Assembly: GCA_028564705.1 (NCBI GenBank)
Contig: JAPXFQ010001301.1
Coordinates: forward strand, 558,001 to 622,000
DNA: 64,000 nt
Source: Apricaphanius iberus
Lineage: Eukaryota; Chordata; Actinopteri; Cyprinodontiformes; Aphaniidae
Reading direction: 5' to 3'
Shown: one piece after another, positions 21,241-31,691 of the stretch
How positions within the stretch are numbered: the stretch's first letter is position 1
Layout of the letters: each line of letters starts with the position of its first letter
Translations under genes and position numbers: made by a program
Notes under the pieces: generated by a model
The model's database searches: none
Told to the model about the DNA's origin: nothing
Seen by the model: the letters and a program-made list of their open reading frames with translations, nothing else

Positions 21241-22130
21241 ATCCACTAGGATTTTGGATAACGGATTGGATCACATCTTGAAAATTGGTTTTTCAAAAGA
21301 AAAAGCGGATTACATAATCAGATTAGATCACATAATCTTATCTTGGTTTTGTTCACGATCAAACCTTTGGTTTTGGTTTATCAGAACTTTTTTGTAGGAT
21401 TTGGATCAGTTTAATCCAGATTTTTTGGATCAAACTGATCCTATCAGAAGAGTGGATTCAGCGTGGATTGTATGCCCACAATGTAATAAAACGTTAAAAA
21501 TGTATCAAATAATACTATATGTGGATTAAGCAGTATCTTACAAGATATCCTATTTATTCATAAGGTTTTAATTTTATTTGTTCATCTATTGGGCTACAGT
21601 GATTAGGTATGTTTTATTATAGGCCTACAGCAAAGTAGAAGGAGTTTGACCTCATAAAATAATCCCCCAAACAGCTGTCAAAATTGACCAAAAACAATAA
21701 ATTTTATTCCGTCACTAAATGATATATATATATTCATAACAATCGAAAATATTTTTGTTTTTAGAATATTTATTAGTGATGCATGCATTGATTACGGACA
21801 AACCAAAAAATGCAAAGAATGGCAACTTTACATTACACAATAGATTAAGTATTTTTCTTGAATTCAATACAGTTATATTTGAAACTTGTTATAAACGTCC
21901 TCAATGAACAGTGTTTGTGGGTGTCAGGTCTCAGATGAGTGAACCGATGGAAGAGGATGGGGTGGGGTTTTCTTTTTTTAAATGTGTGTGTTTTCGTTTC
22001 AAATAAAAATAAACTTATATTGACCCTACACTGGCTATTCTACTTGCTGCTCTTTATATATCTATAGTTCTTCATTGTGATTTTCTATCCTGTTTGAGAA
22101 CTGGTGATCCTGGTGATCCAGAAAATTTCC
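21241..22130. other. AT-rich intergenic DNA
   Basis: The part 21220-21480, rich in GGATTA/AATCC words and TTTTTCAAAAG, looks like a MITE of palindromic design, but I could not fix its ends. The remainder shows nothing. Confidence 0.3.
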
Positions 22131-22134
22131 TATC

Positions 22135-22330
22135 CTGATCTAGATCCCCATCTGTGGGCAATTAATGATACCGGTATTAATGCATAGCTGTTTAATACCT
22201 TTGATCGATCGTCATGAATAATAGCAAGCGTTTTCCCTTTCTTGCTGTTTTCTGTTCTCGTTGGTCTCTTGTCGGTGTTGGCTTCTTTTTGCTGCTTGTT
22301 GTTGCTGTTCGGTTTATCTTTGTTTGTGTT
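22135..22330 (-). repeat. Repeat shared with 31230-31375 in opposite orientation
   Basis: Read on the - strand, this has AACAGCAAGAAAGGGAAAAC followed by GCTTG, GATCGATCAAAGGTA and CCCACAGATGGGG. The + strand at 31270-31375 carries almost the same series. The family is unknown; it has no coding potential. Confidence 0.55.
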
Positions 22331-22569
22331 TTGCTGGCCTTGCTGTGAGTCTGCCAGACTCAGGGAGCTAGGAGAGGTCAGCGCTGTGAATTTGTTCTTC
22401 AAAGGGATAATCAAAGTTGTTGGAGTTTCTTTTGACGTTCCTTATTTTTATGTTTGGTGGCAATGTCACAATATGTGCTGCTATCAGCAACCATGGTTCT
22501 ATACATCACCATGTTACATTGGGGCCTTATAACACCCAGCATCTTCTCAGATTTCTTGTTAGTCTAAGA

Positions 22570-22950
22570 TATGTATTATTTTAGCAGCATGTTCGTAGTA
22601 CTTTTTTGTACGGCAATTTCAGGATCAATTATTATCCCCCTATATGTTAAGTTATCAAGTTGCACAGCAGCCAGCATATTTGCAGCATTATCTGTAACCA
22701 TATCTGTGATTCTGATGGGTAGATTTCATTTATTTCCTACAGCGTGAAACATCAAATTCACATAAGCTGCAATGTGGCTTTCGTGCATCACTCGTGTTTG
22801 TAACACACGTAACTCGATCTGCCAGGTGTCTGTGATGTAGTGAGCTGTGAACGTAAAGAAATACTGGGTTGCTCTTGAACTCCACTCATCACAGGTGAGC
22901 GCTACTCTGTGGGCTTTAGACAAGGCTTCAAGCACTTTAGTTTTAGTCTC
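22570..22950 (-). pseudogene. hAT transposase fragment
   Basis: On the - strand, LEALSKAHRVALTCDEWSSR and AHYITDTWQIELRVLQTRVM followed by HESHIAAYVNL match the central region of ZBED-type hAT transposases, where the Asp-x-Trp-Ser/Thr-Ser motif is typical. The next block reads VTDNAANMLAAVQLDNLTY. Stops and a shift separate the blocks, so it is a relic. Related - strand debris continues to about 23620. Confidence 0.7.
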
Positions 22951-23000
22951 TTCGTAAAGTTGTTAAATGTAGTTAACAAAATTAACTACATTTACTTTCG

Positions 23001-23105
23001 ATCCTCCACGCCTTCAATAAACTGTTAAAATTCAGAATCTGAAGCATTGTTCTTGCTTGTGAATAGTTAATTCCATCCGTAGAGTGGTCCTGGCTAGTGA
23101 AAGGG
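23001..23105 (+). repeat. Solo copy of the tail repeat of the 48-51 kb retroelement
   Basis: CCTTCAATAAACTGTTAAAA, then TTGTTCTTGCTTGTGAATAG and GTGGTCCTGGCTAGTGAAA, parallels the end of the DIRS/Ngaro-like element at 50801-50895 and, partly, 50097-50150. It lies within hAT debris. It is probably a solo terminal fragment. Confidence 0.55.
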
Positions 23106-24109
23106 CTTTCTACGTGAAAAACTGACGTGACCGTATCACATACTTGAGCTCAATGGTGTGCAACATGAATCTAAAGCCTTCGTTTTCAACACTGTAGGGG
23201 CGAAGATCTTTTGAAATGAAACAAGCATTAGCTTTACTTATCCGTTTTGCTCATTTAGAGTTGGCAGGAAGCTTAGTGAAGTGATGCAGTGTGCGCTGGT
23301 CAGGCATTGGAGATGGCCGCTGCTGCTCTGCTTCTTTCAACTCAGGGTGATGGCGTAAGCGGAGGGCTTGGGCATTTGAAGTGTTCCCAAAGTACTTGAC
23401 TTAATTTAGCAAGTTTTACACACTGAATATGTGACGTCAAGTTTGTTTTTACCCAGTAAAGTGTAAAAACCAAAGTGTGCCCAAACATTTGCCTTTAGCG
23501 AAGACCGACTGTATTTTTCTTTTCTCCTCCATGCTGAAACATCGGGCTGCTAGATGAAGCTATTTAAACGTTGGTGGCGAGTCAGACCCGCCCCTTGCTG
23601 AAACAATGCGACGGTTGCCGTTGCATGCAAACACTATGTGAAGCGAAAATTTTGTAAGGTTCAGAAAACATATTTTTTAAGAATCGATATTTAACATTTA
23701 GGATCGATTTAGAATCTTGTTAAATAGGAATAGGAACTGTTCTGAGCTGAAAGTTTTATTTAGCAAAAGTCAGCGGTTTTGTAAATCGTGCTTGAAACAG
23801 AAGTTTTGTGTTTAATGTTTTGAGAAAATGGAACAAGGTTTCAGGAATTGAGTTTAAGCAATTGAGAAAACTGTAAACTGGGTTCATCGGCTGTCCTAAC
23901 AACAGCAGAAAACTCGTTATTTTGAAGAAAACATGATCCCAGCCCTTACCTAATGTTTGTGTGGTAGACTGTAAGGTTTACACAGGTTTCCCGTCCATCC
24001 TGAGGACCAAGGTGTTCACAAAAGTGGATAAGGAAAACAAACAGAAGGGATATGCAGGTTCTGCTGAGATGCGAGCTATACTTTCCCTGAGCCTAGACCA
24101 GTGAAAGTT
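23106..24109. other. hAT debris and unassigned DNA
   Basis: Up to about 23620 the - strand has broken frames consistent with the N-terminal part of the hAT element at 22570-22950. From 23640 to 24109 nothing was recognised. Confidence 0.35.
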
Positions 24110-24590
24110 CTGGATTAAGTGAAGGTTTGGCCTGATGATCCTCTCTGCAGATCTGATTGTTTGTTGCAGTTTGGACCTGTCATGTTCTGTGAAAGAGCCA
24201 AACCAAATAGCGATGGAGGATCATAACAGACTGAATAATAGTTGTGGAGAACTTGAACAGTTGATCTTGTGGTAGGTTGTACTTCTTGAGTTGCCACAGA
24301 AAGTCAAGACTCTGCTGAACTGTATTCTAAACAGTGTCTATGTGTGAGGACCTGCAGTAATCCACAGTAAACGCGGTGATGATGAGGATGGTGAGAAGAG
24401 AAAGTGTGGGACAAGTTCTCTGGAAGTCCATTGTCATCTTTTCAGTCTTCAGTGGGTTGAGCTCCAGGTGGTTCTGATGGACTCAGTAGAAGAGGCCGTC
24501 TACCTTCTGTCTTTATGCAAACGTATTACTGTCCTGGATCAGACCGATGACAGTGGTGTCATCTGTGATCAGTTTTACAGATGGTTACTA
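24110..24590 (-). mobile_element. Rex1/Babar-like LINE fragment, antisense
   Basis: On the - strand the order is ITDDTTVIGLIQD (catalytic Asp-Asp box), VHQNHLELNPLKTEKMTMDF, LDFLWQLKKYNLPQDQLFKF and QSVMILHRYLVWLFHRTG, as in Rex1-type reverse transcriptases. Several stops interrupt it. Confidence 0.75.
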
Positions 24591-24919
24591 CAGCACAGCC
24601 ATTTACAAATACTAAAAATCCTGGAAAGTCATTAAATCAAGATGTTTTATTAACCTACAAATGGAAACATGAAGTCTTCCAACAGTTTGACGTTCAGATT
24701 CCGCTGTATGACGAGAAAGCTCAACTCCTGCATTTAAGGAGGTATTAATGGGAATGTTCCACAAACAGGAAAACACGGAATCATTAGTTCATCAGTGTTT
24801 TTTAAAGCTCAAAATGAAGGGTTCTAAATCTTCAGATGAAGAAATCTTGTAAGCAATCATATCTATCAATCCTTTGAACACGCTCGCACAAGCACACACA
24901 CAGACACACACACAGTATT

Positions 24920-25335
24920 TTGGCGTTCCTAATTAATTCCAATTAGAAATGCAAATAAGGAGCTACATCTTTGATTAAAGAGCAGACGGGCTCCTTGTTG
25001 GTTTTATATTGTCCTCCTCTGATGCAGCTTGATTATGGGGAAAAGAAAGGACAAAGAACCAGAGAAGAGAAAATGTTGTAATTAATATAGAAATGCTTCT
25101 TTTGAGATATTTCTAATTAGTCCCCAGTCCCTCCCTCTGCTCTTCAGGACTGTCACTGTTCCCTGTTCCATAAGATGCAGAGGAATCACAGACTAATTAC
25201 ACAGAATGCGTGCGGGGACTCATCTGGCCCAACAAATTAACTTATGAGCTAATTGGCATATGATGGATCTAATGACTTATAATTTTGCCAATTACAGAGC
25301 TCGGCTGTCTCATTATGCTTGTGGAATATTCAAAG
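24920..25335. promoter_or_regulatory. Candidate conserved non-coding element (homeodomain/POU motif cluster)
   Basis: No coding potential and no repeat signature, but unusually dense TAATTA/CAATTA words: TAATTAATT at 24930-24938, CCAATTAG just after, GTAATTAATA near 25079, CTAATTAG near 25111, CTAATTAC near 25193, CTAATTGG near 25250 and CCAATTAC near 25290. There is also an exact POU octamer ATGCAAAT at 24949-24956. The look is that of a developmental enhancer, roughly 9 kb downstream of paxip1. Conservation itself was not tested. Confidence 0.5.
25244..25299 (+). repeat. 56-bp direct repeat, copy A
   Basis: ATGAGCTAATTGGCATATGA and onward to TTGCCAATTACAGAG is repeated base for base at 26484-26539, exactly 1240 bp downstream. 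Copy A lies inside the candidate conserved element. Confidence 0.95.
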
Positions 25336-26483
25336 ATACTTTAAATGGATGATTTTAGGACACTATATTGTTTCAGTCCCAGAAAACAAGGGAGAAGAGA
25401 AAAAAAAAAAAGAGTGAAACATCTGAACAGAGAAATCATCCCAAACTCCAGGTGTCCTTTTCAGTAAATCCTGGCTGGAATAGTTCTAATCTATGTGTGT
25501 TGGAGGCAGCGGTATAGGCAGAACGTGGAAAAATGGGTTGGCCTGGAAAAATCTGGAAGGGCCTGATTCATTTTAAAGCACATATTAAATGTGCATGTGA
25601 AAATTATGCTTCAATAAAATCTATCAGATTACTTTCAAGAATTCTATGATATAAATAACATTGCAACATCATCCAGACAACAGCTTAAACCTGCTCTAGT
25701 ACTTGTGTCATTTATCCCAAAAGGGCACTTTTTCCACTGCAGCATTATTATTACCTGGTGTCAGACCACTGATTCTGGTGCACCTCTATCTCTATCACGG
25801 TGCACAGCAAAATACCACCAAACACTGCCAATAACATAACTCGACGGCTACCTAAAGAACATGAATACATAGAAACACAAATTTATAACATAAAACCAGA
25901 AAACTTGTACAATAAACATGAATCCTCTACCCATAATCCTTTGCGGCACCCAACTGTTCACATGAGCAACCTGTTCTGTTCTGCTGCGCCACAATATTTA
26001 TAGTCTACCTACAAGTGACTATATTACAGTAGATACTTATTCCATAACTGGATCTCTGTTAAATTTCAATGTTAAGGACCAAATGAGAAAAAAAGGAAAG
26101 ACGACAGATTGCATTAATGTAGGCAACTTTACGAGGCTTTATTGTTTTGCTGCTCTAGAAAGAGACTTTTTTTCTCCGTTTACTTGACTAATATCACAAA
26201 ACGTTATACTTCTGTACATCTGAGACAGAGAGCTCCAATGACAAACATAATTAAATTATGTAAAAAATAAAATAAGATAAAATTATATATTTAAAAAAAT
26301 CATGAACCTCACTGGGTGGGTGTTAGGGATGGCAGGATATTTTCTCTGCAGTAATTTAATAGTTGTTTAGTGTCAGTAAGCAGTTACAAATTAGTTTTTT
26401 TATATCAAACACCAAATTACAACTCCAACAAGCAGAGTAACTGGAAAGTTTTTTTTTTGTATGATCATAATTAATAGTGTATA
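25336..26483. other. AT-rich DNA between the two 56-bp repeats
   Basis: No gene is recognised. A (C/T)ATC-rich patch lies near 25780 and A/T-rich low complexity at 26240-26460. It may be the segment moved or inserted when the 56-bp duplicate arose. Confidence 0.3.
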
Positions 26484-26539
26484 ATGAGCTAATTGGCATA
26501 TGATGGATCTAATGACTTATAATTTTGCCAATTACAGAG
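26484..26539 (+). repeat. 56-bp direct repeat, copy B
   Basis: A perfect copy of 25244-25299. Its right edge touches the start of a Rex1-like LINE 3' fragment at about 26540. Confidence 0.95.
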
Positions 26540-26900
26540 ATTAATACACTGTTAAGGACATTCTATGACTTTGTGGTGGCCTCCGTCATTTTTTACAGTA
26601 CTGTATGTTGGAGCAGCAGTTTATCGACAGCTGAGAGGAAGAGGTTGGATAAACTCATCAGGATGGCCAGCTCTGTTCTAGGATGCAGCCTGGATCCAGT
26701 GCAGGTGGTGGGAGACAGAAGGACTCTGGCTAAAATAACATCTCTGATGGACAGTCTCCCACCCCATGCATGGAAATATTGCTGAACTGCAGAGCTCCTT
26801 CAGTGACAGACTGCTGCATCCTAGATGCATGAAGGAGCTTTTCTGCAGGTCCTTCCTCCCTGCAGCTGTCAGACTGTACAACAAAAACTGCTCCCAACAA
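26540..26900 (+). mobile_element. Rex1-like LINE 3' end
   Basis: Frames encode TFYDFVVASVIFYSTVCWSS, RKRLDKLIRMASSVLGCSLD, RTLAKITSLMDSLPPHAW and, after a one-base shift, SFSDRLLHPRCMKELFCRSF then LPAAVRLYNKN, the standard C-terminal end of Rex1/CR1-like LINE ORF2. It is 5'-truncated; the left edge coincides with the 56-bp copy B. Confidence 0.8.
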
Positions 26901-26977
26901 ATATTTTACACATGCACTGTATCTTACATTTGCACTAAACAACCACACCGATATAATTTGCACATTATTTTCAACCC

Positions 26978-27211
26978 ATCCATCCATTTTCTTAACCGCT
27001 TAATCCTTTATGGGTCGCAGGGGTGCTGGTGCCTATCTCCAGCTGTCAACAGGCGAGAGGCGGGGTACACCCTGGACAGGTTGCCAGTCCATCACAGGGC
27101 AGGACAAACAGGACAAACAACCATGCACACACTCACCTGACAGTCATGTTTTTGGAATGTGGGAGGAAGCTGGAGTACCTGGAGGGAACCCACGCATGCA
27201 CGGGGAGAACA
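26978..27211 (-). mobile_element. SINE family 2, antisense, right half in - orientation, split by a LINE
   Basis: CATCCATCCATTTTCTTAAC, GGTGCTGGTGCCTATCTCCA, GGACAGGTTGCCAGTCCATC and CCCACGCATGCACGGGGAGA are the reverse complement of a tRNA-derived SINE. The sequence breaks at about 27211 and resumes at 29879 with ACATGCAAACTCCATGCAGA, running to about 29990. The uninterrupted copy at 31706-32053 shows that the two halves are contiguous. Confidence 0.88.
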
Positions 27212-29503
27212 AGAATTAATTTTCAGACCAAATCTCTTCTTGACTGGATTTTAGTTTCTCATCCTGATAGATTTTTGGAATCTGGTGTTTTGTCTGACTG
27301 TTTTAGCGATCACTGTATTATTTATTGCCGCTGGAAAATTAAAACCCCTCATCTACCTCCCAGATTTATTACTGTTCGTCAAACCAAACATTTTAACTGT
27401 GTCAATTTTTGTAATGACTTATTAAATATCAACTGGAGTAGGATCAAATTAATTCCTTATATTCATGATGCATGGAAGTATTTTTATGAAGAGTTAAAGA
27501 ATGTAATTGATATTCATGCACCTCTCAAATTGTTTAAAGTCAGAGGTCGCCATCTTCCTTGGGTGAATGGAGAATTGCTGCATATTTTTAAGCAAAGAGA
27601 TAAAGCGTGGAAAAAGTATAACTTAACTCAAGATTCTGCTGACTGGGATGCCTATAAACGGCTTAGGAATACCTGTACAACACAAACTAGAAACGCTAAA
27701 TCAAACTATTATAAAAATTCGTTATCAAATAATTTTAAAAATCCGCAGCGCTTCTGGAAGCAACTTAATAATATGCTCGGTAAATCTGATTGTGCTTCTG
27801 TAAACTTTACTATTGATGACAAAATTGCAACTGATCCAATAACGATTGCAAATGCTTTCAGTCAGCACTTCTCTCACTTACCCAAATTGCAAACTCCCCC
27901 TGACTTGGCCTTGTCTTTTGATTCCCAGTTTTGCAGCAGCTCTTTCTCCTTTAGACAAGTTAGTCCAGCTGATGTCCAGCAGGCCATTAGTGGACTCCCT
28001 TCTAAGTCTAGTGCTGGCCCTGATGGCATCGAACTCAAATTCATTAAACTTGCTTCTCATATTCTCTCGTTTCCTTTGGCAGATCTTTTTAATTTATCGT
28101 TTTCTACTTGTGATGTGCCTATTGACTGGAAATGTGCACGAGTTATACCCCTCCACAAAGGGGGTGACCCTGGTAATCTTAACAACTATAGACCTATATC
28201 AATTATTAACAGCACAGTCAAAATTTTTGAGAAAATTATTTATAATCAACTTTCGGACTATTTATCTGAAAACAATATTTTATCCTCGGTTCAATCAGGC
28301 TTTAGACAATTTTTTTCTACATCCTCTGCTTTACTGAAGTTTACAAATGATATTTTTACTGGCTTTGATAATGGTTTGTCCACTGGTGCTTTGTTTATTG
28401 ACCTTACTAAAGCATTCGACATGGTTGATCACTACCTCCTTTTAGATAAGTTGCACTCTTTTGGTCTGGACACGTCTTCTCTTCTTTGGTTTAACTCTTA
28501 TTTTCATCATCGTCAACAATGTGTCTCATTCAAAGATAGTTCCTCTGATTTTCAGTCCACAGATAGAGGTGTGCCCCAGGGTTCCTCTCTTGGACCTCTT
28601 TTATTTTCAATTTTTATTAATGATCTTCCCCTCACTTGTACAGACTGTGATATGCAACTTTATGCTGACGACACCATCATTTATTGCACAAAATCCAATA
28701 TTACTGATATTCAGGACACACTTCAACATGATTTTGACAAAGTACAGTTATGGCTCTATGCTAATAAACTACTTCTCAATAAATCAAAATCTCACTTCAT
28801 GTTATTTCAAAAAAACAATATTTCTACAACAGCACATACACGTAATCTTTTATTTTCAGATAAATCTTCAATTGTATCGGTTGAGAAATTCAAATATCTC
28901 GGTCTGTGGTTGGACCCCACACTTTCTTTTAACTGTCATATACTTTCTCTTACCAATAAAATCACTTATCGTTTGAAATCACTGTATCACTCTGTCAACT
29001 GTTTTAGTTTTTCTGTTAGGAAAAGAATTGTCCAACAACTACTGCTACCCATATTAGATTATTGTGATATTATTTATCAAAACACCACAGCCTCTAACCT
29101 TCACTCACTCAACGTTGTCTATAACAGTCTGTGCAGATTTATTCTTCGTTGCCCCTTCAGAACTCATCATTGTCATCTGTACTATCAACTATCCTGGCTC
29201 ACTCCATCCTCCAGACGACAATTTCATTGGTTATTATTTATTTTCAAGTGCATTAATCTCAGTTATCCTTATTATTTGAAACAATATTTAGTTCCTTTTA
29301 GCTCCTCTTATAGTTTACGGCATGCTAACCAAACTTTTTTTGTTGTTCCAAGAACTAAAAAGGAAATTGGCAAATATGCATTTCTATTCAAAGCCCCTGC
29401 TGATTGGAACAGTCTTCCATCCTCTATCCGCTCCATAACCTCCTATCAAATGTTCAAAAATGCCCTCCTGCAACAACTTCATACTGTATGCAACTGCTTT
29501 TGA
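27023..29503 (+). CDS. LINE ORF2 with intact reverse transcriptase, fused to antisense SINE sequence
   Basis: The open frame of 826 residues starts at a GTG. Residues 1-63 are antisense SINE; the first ATG is at 27147, still in SINE sequence. LINE-derived protein starts near 27212 with the end of an AP-like endonuclease (LSDCFSDHCIIYCRW), a linker, then the RT: YRPISIINSTVKIFEKIIYN, FIDLTKAFDMVDH at 28394 (motif A), GVPQGSSLGPLLFSIFINDL (motif B), QLYADDTIIY with the catalytic Asp pair at 28661-28672 (motif C) and KYLGLWLDPTL (motif E). It ends naturally at TGA 29501-29503. The RT has no stop or frameshift, but the endonuclease is largely missing, so the copy cannot retrotranspose by itself. 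It is a jockey/L2/CR1-type LINE; clade uncertain. Confidence 0.9.
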   Translation: MLVPISSCQQARGGVHPGQVASPSQGRTNRTNNHAHTHLTVMFLECGRKLEYLEGTHACTGRTRINFQTKSLLDWILVSHPDRFLESGVLSDCFSDHCIIYCRWKIKTPHLPPRFITVRQTKHFNCVNFCNDLLNINWSRIKLIPYIHDAWKYFYEELKNVIDIHAPLKLFKVRGRHLPWVNGELLHIFKQRDKAWKKYNLTQDSADWDAYKRLRNTCTTQTRNAKSNYYKNSLSNNFKNPQRFWKQLNNMLGKSDCASVNFTIDDKIATDPITIANAFSQHFSHLPKLQTPPDLALSFDSQFCSSSFSFRQVSPADVQQAISGLPSKSSAGPDGIELKFIKLASHILSFPLADLFNLSFSTCDVPIDWKCARVIPLHKGGDPGNLNNYRPISIINSTVKIFEKIIYNQLSDYLSENNILSSVQSGFRQFFSTSSALLKFTNDIFTGFDNGLSTGALFIDLTKAFDMVDHYLLLDKLHSFGLDTSSLLWFNSYFHHRQQCVSFKDSSSDFQSTDRGVPQGSSLGPLLFSIFINDLPLTCTDCDMQLYADDTIIYCTKSNITDIQDTLQHDFDKVQLWLYANKLLLNKSKSHFMLFQKNNISTTAHTRNLLFSDKSSIVSVEKFKYLGLWLDPTLSFNCHILSLTNKITYRLKSLYHSVNCFSFSVRKRIVQQLLLPILDYCDIIYQNTTASNLHSLNVVYNSLCRFILRCPFRTHHCHLYYQLSWLTPSSRRQFHWLLFIFKCINLSYPYYLKQYLVPFSSSYSLRHANQTFFVVPRTKKEIGKYAFLFKAPADWNSLPSSIRSITSYQMFKNALLQQLHTVCNCF

Positions 29504-29878
29504 TTTTAATTACTATTCTTATTATATATGCTTTGTATTTTGCATTTCTGTATTTAATTATTTAATGTCATTTTGTAACTCTTAGCATCTCTAATCTGTA
29601 CTATTATTATTACTTTATTTTATATTTTTATAATTGTAATGTCCGTACTCCTTATTAGTAGAGAGCCCTGTGTGCGTGGTTGTGTGGCTGCTCGTGTGTT
29701 TGTGAGTGCTAGGCGTGTTGTTTTGTTTATTTTATTTTATTTTTGTTTTTTTGTTTGTTTCTTTACACAATGTCTGCATCGCTGCATCTGTTTTGTATTT
29801 TTTGTTCCATTGAGGACCCTCTTGAAAATGAGGATGGTTGCATTCAAGGGGGCTTTCACTTTAAATAAAATAAATTCT
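27212..29878 (+). mobile_element. 5'-truncated LINE inserted into a SINE
   Basis: The insertion breaks the SINE after CACGGGGAGAAC and ends with CTTTAAATAAAATAAATTC just before the SINE resumes. AACA occurs at both junctions and may be a short target duplication. The 3' end has a (TAAA)-type tail. Between 29504 and 29878 lies the 3' UTR, T-rich near 29725-29765. Confidence 0.88.
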
Positions 29879-29990
29879 AAACATGCAAACTCCATGCAGA
29901 AAGACCCTGGGATGGGATATGATCCACAACCTTCTTGCTGTAACGTGCAAACCGTGTCTAAACTCACCTGCACCACCGTGCAGCCCATTA
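29879..29990 (-). mobile_element. SINE family 2, antisense, remaining half (tRNA-like head)
   Basis: ACATGCAAACTCCATGCAGA onward, through CAACCTTCTTGCTG to CACCACCGTGCAGCCC, is the rest of the SINE split by the LINE. On its own - strand it holds the tRNA-like 5' head. Confidence 0.85.
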
Positions 29991-31690
29991 TTACATATGT
30001 TGTATATTTGTTGTTTCTTTGGCTGCTGTTTACGACCGCATTTCCCCTGGTGGGACTATTAAAGGATTATACTATTCTATTCTAATACCAGATATAAAAG
30101 TTATTATCTTTTATTACACTGTGAAAAACATTTCCACATTCATTAAATTAATCATTTTAAATTGTAATTGTTGATACAACATAACTGGGGTTGTTAAACA
30201 TCTCCTAGGGCCAAATCTTTGTGTTGCTTGGCAACCCCAAGTTACCCTCGCTCTGCCTGTGGTGGGTGGGCAATCTGTCAATCTGGTTGGGCCTGGGCCC
30301 ATTCAGGCCCACCCATAGCTCCGCCCCTGGTTGGAGGAGAGATGGATTTAAACACTGCAGGATGGTAGCTGTTAGGGCTGGATGATTTTGGAAAATAATC
30401 TAATTGCGATTTTTTTTTTTAATATTGCGATTGCGATTTAATATGCAATTATTTTTGTGGGGCTTTTTTCAAGCATTTTTTAATTAATGCAAGCAAAAAT
30501 ATTTTTTATTATAAACAGATTTTTATACATAATTTATTCGATTCAATAAGATAGACTTATTTTAAGACAAAGGCAAATATTAACAACTTTATCTACTTTT
30601 AACCATCACACTCGATGGTCATCGGTGTCGTTCTGCAATCAAGGTTTTCTTCCTTTTGATCCCAGCTAATAATTCCCTTCGGCTTTTTTAAAATTCTCCA
30701 TCGATCTAATGCACTTTCAGACTCTGGTATGGCTCCGTAGAGCGGTTTCATCTCAGGACAGTTGTTACAAAATACTCGGTGCGGCTTTAACTTTCTGTCG
30801 GCATTTTTTTCTGTCTGCGTGTATATTATAGTCGGACCTAACCCAAGAAAGAGGCAACCTAAAACACAGCTTAAAGTGACAGTGTGTGTTTTTTACCACT
30901 AATCTTTGTAAATATCCGTCATAATATTTTAGAAAATTATTAAATAGTAACCAACCCTTGAAAAGTATTCGCTGCTTCATAACATATAACCATAAAAAGC
31001 GGGTCTTAAATTTGTGGGTGCTGGTCCAAGGCATGGGGGCCGACATATTGGACATTTTATTTCCTTCTACGTAAGCTGATGGGGACAAAACAGCTTAACT
31101 GTTAACTGTTACGCGGTTACATCTCTATCCCCTTGTCCTTTATAGAAGTTTAAATGAATTGGCTTGGTGGCCGTGCTGTTCCTGGATGGGTCTAGGTGTT
31201 CAAGGCTCTGGGGCCCTGCACCCCCCCCACCCCCACCCCCGAAACATAATCAAAGATAAACAGAGAACAGCAAGAAAGGGAAAACGCTTGATATTATTAA
31301 TGACGGATCGATCAAAGGTACTGAACAGCTCTTCATCAATATGATTGTCTTTAATTGTCCACAGATGTGGGGGCTGCGGTGTGGGGGGCTGGCCCAGGGT
31401 GGCTGCGGAGTGTGTTGACGATGGGCCAGCTAACCAATGTCAGCTGATCCCTGGTCAGGGCCCTGCCGGGGCGCCCCTGGTCCCTGTGATCTCCAGGTCC
31501 TGGACAGGGCCCGCCCTGTAGCTGTTTAGAACCTTTTTCAATTCTAAGTTAGAAAACAGTCCTTTATGTAACTTCTTCACTGGTCCAGTCATTAGACGGC
31601 ATTAACATCCAGAATTTAGATGTGTGGAAGTGCATCTGAATGAAAAACACATTTAACAAATGTATTTTCCACATATTTTCATTTCATTTA
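29991..31690. other. Intergenic DNA with decayed repeats
   Basis: 30370-30460 (GGGCTGGATGATTTTGG, AATTGCGAT words) looks like one end of a hAT MITE. 30880-31075 is an inverted relative of 41045-41260. 31230-31375 is the partner of 22135-22330. A C-rich run lies near 31220-31243. No host gene was seen. Confidence 0.4.
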
Positions 31691-31691
31691 T

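Noticed and set aside
27023..27210. Genuine N-terminus of the LINE protein
   Set aside because: These codons are antisense SINE sequence, shown by the intact SINE copy at 31706-32053.
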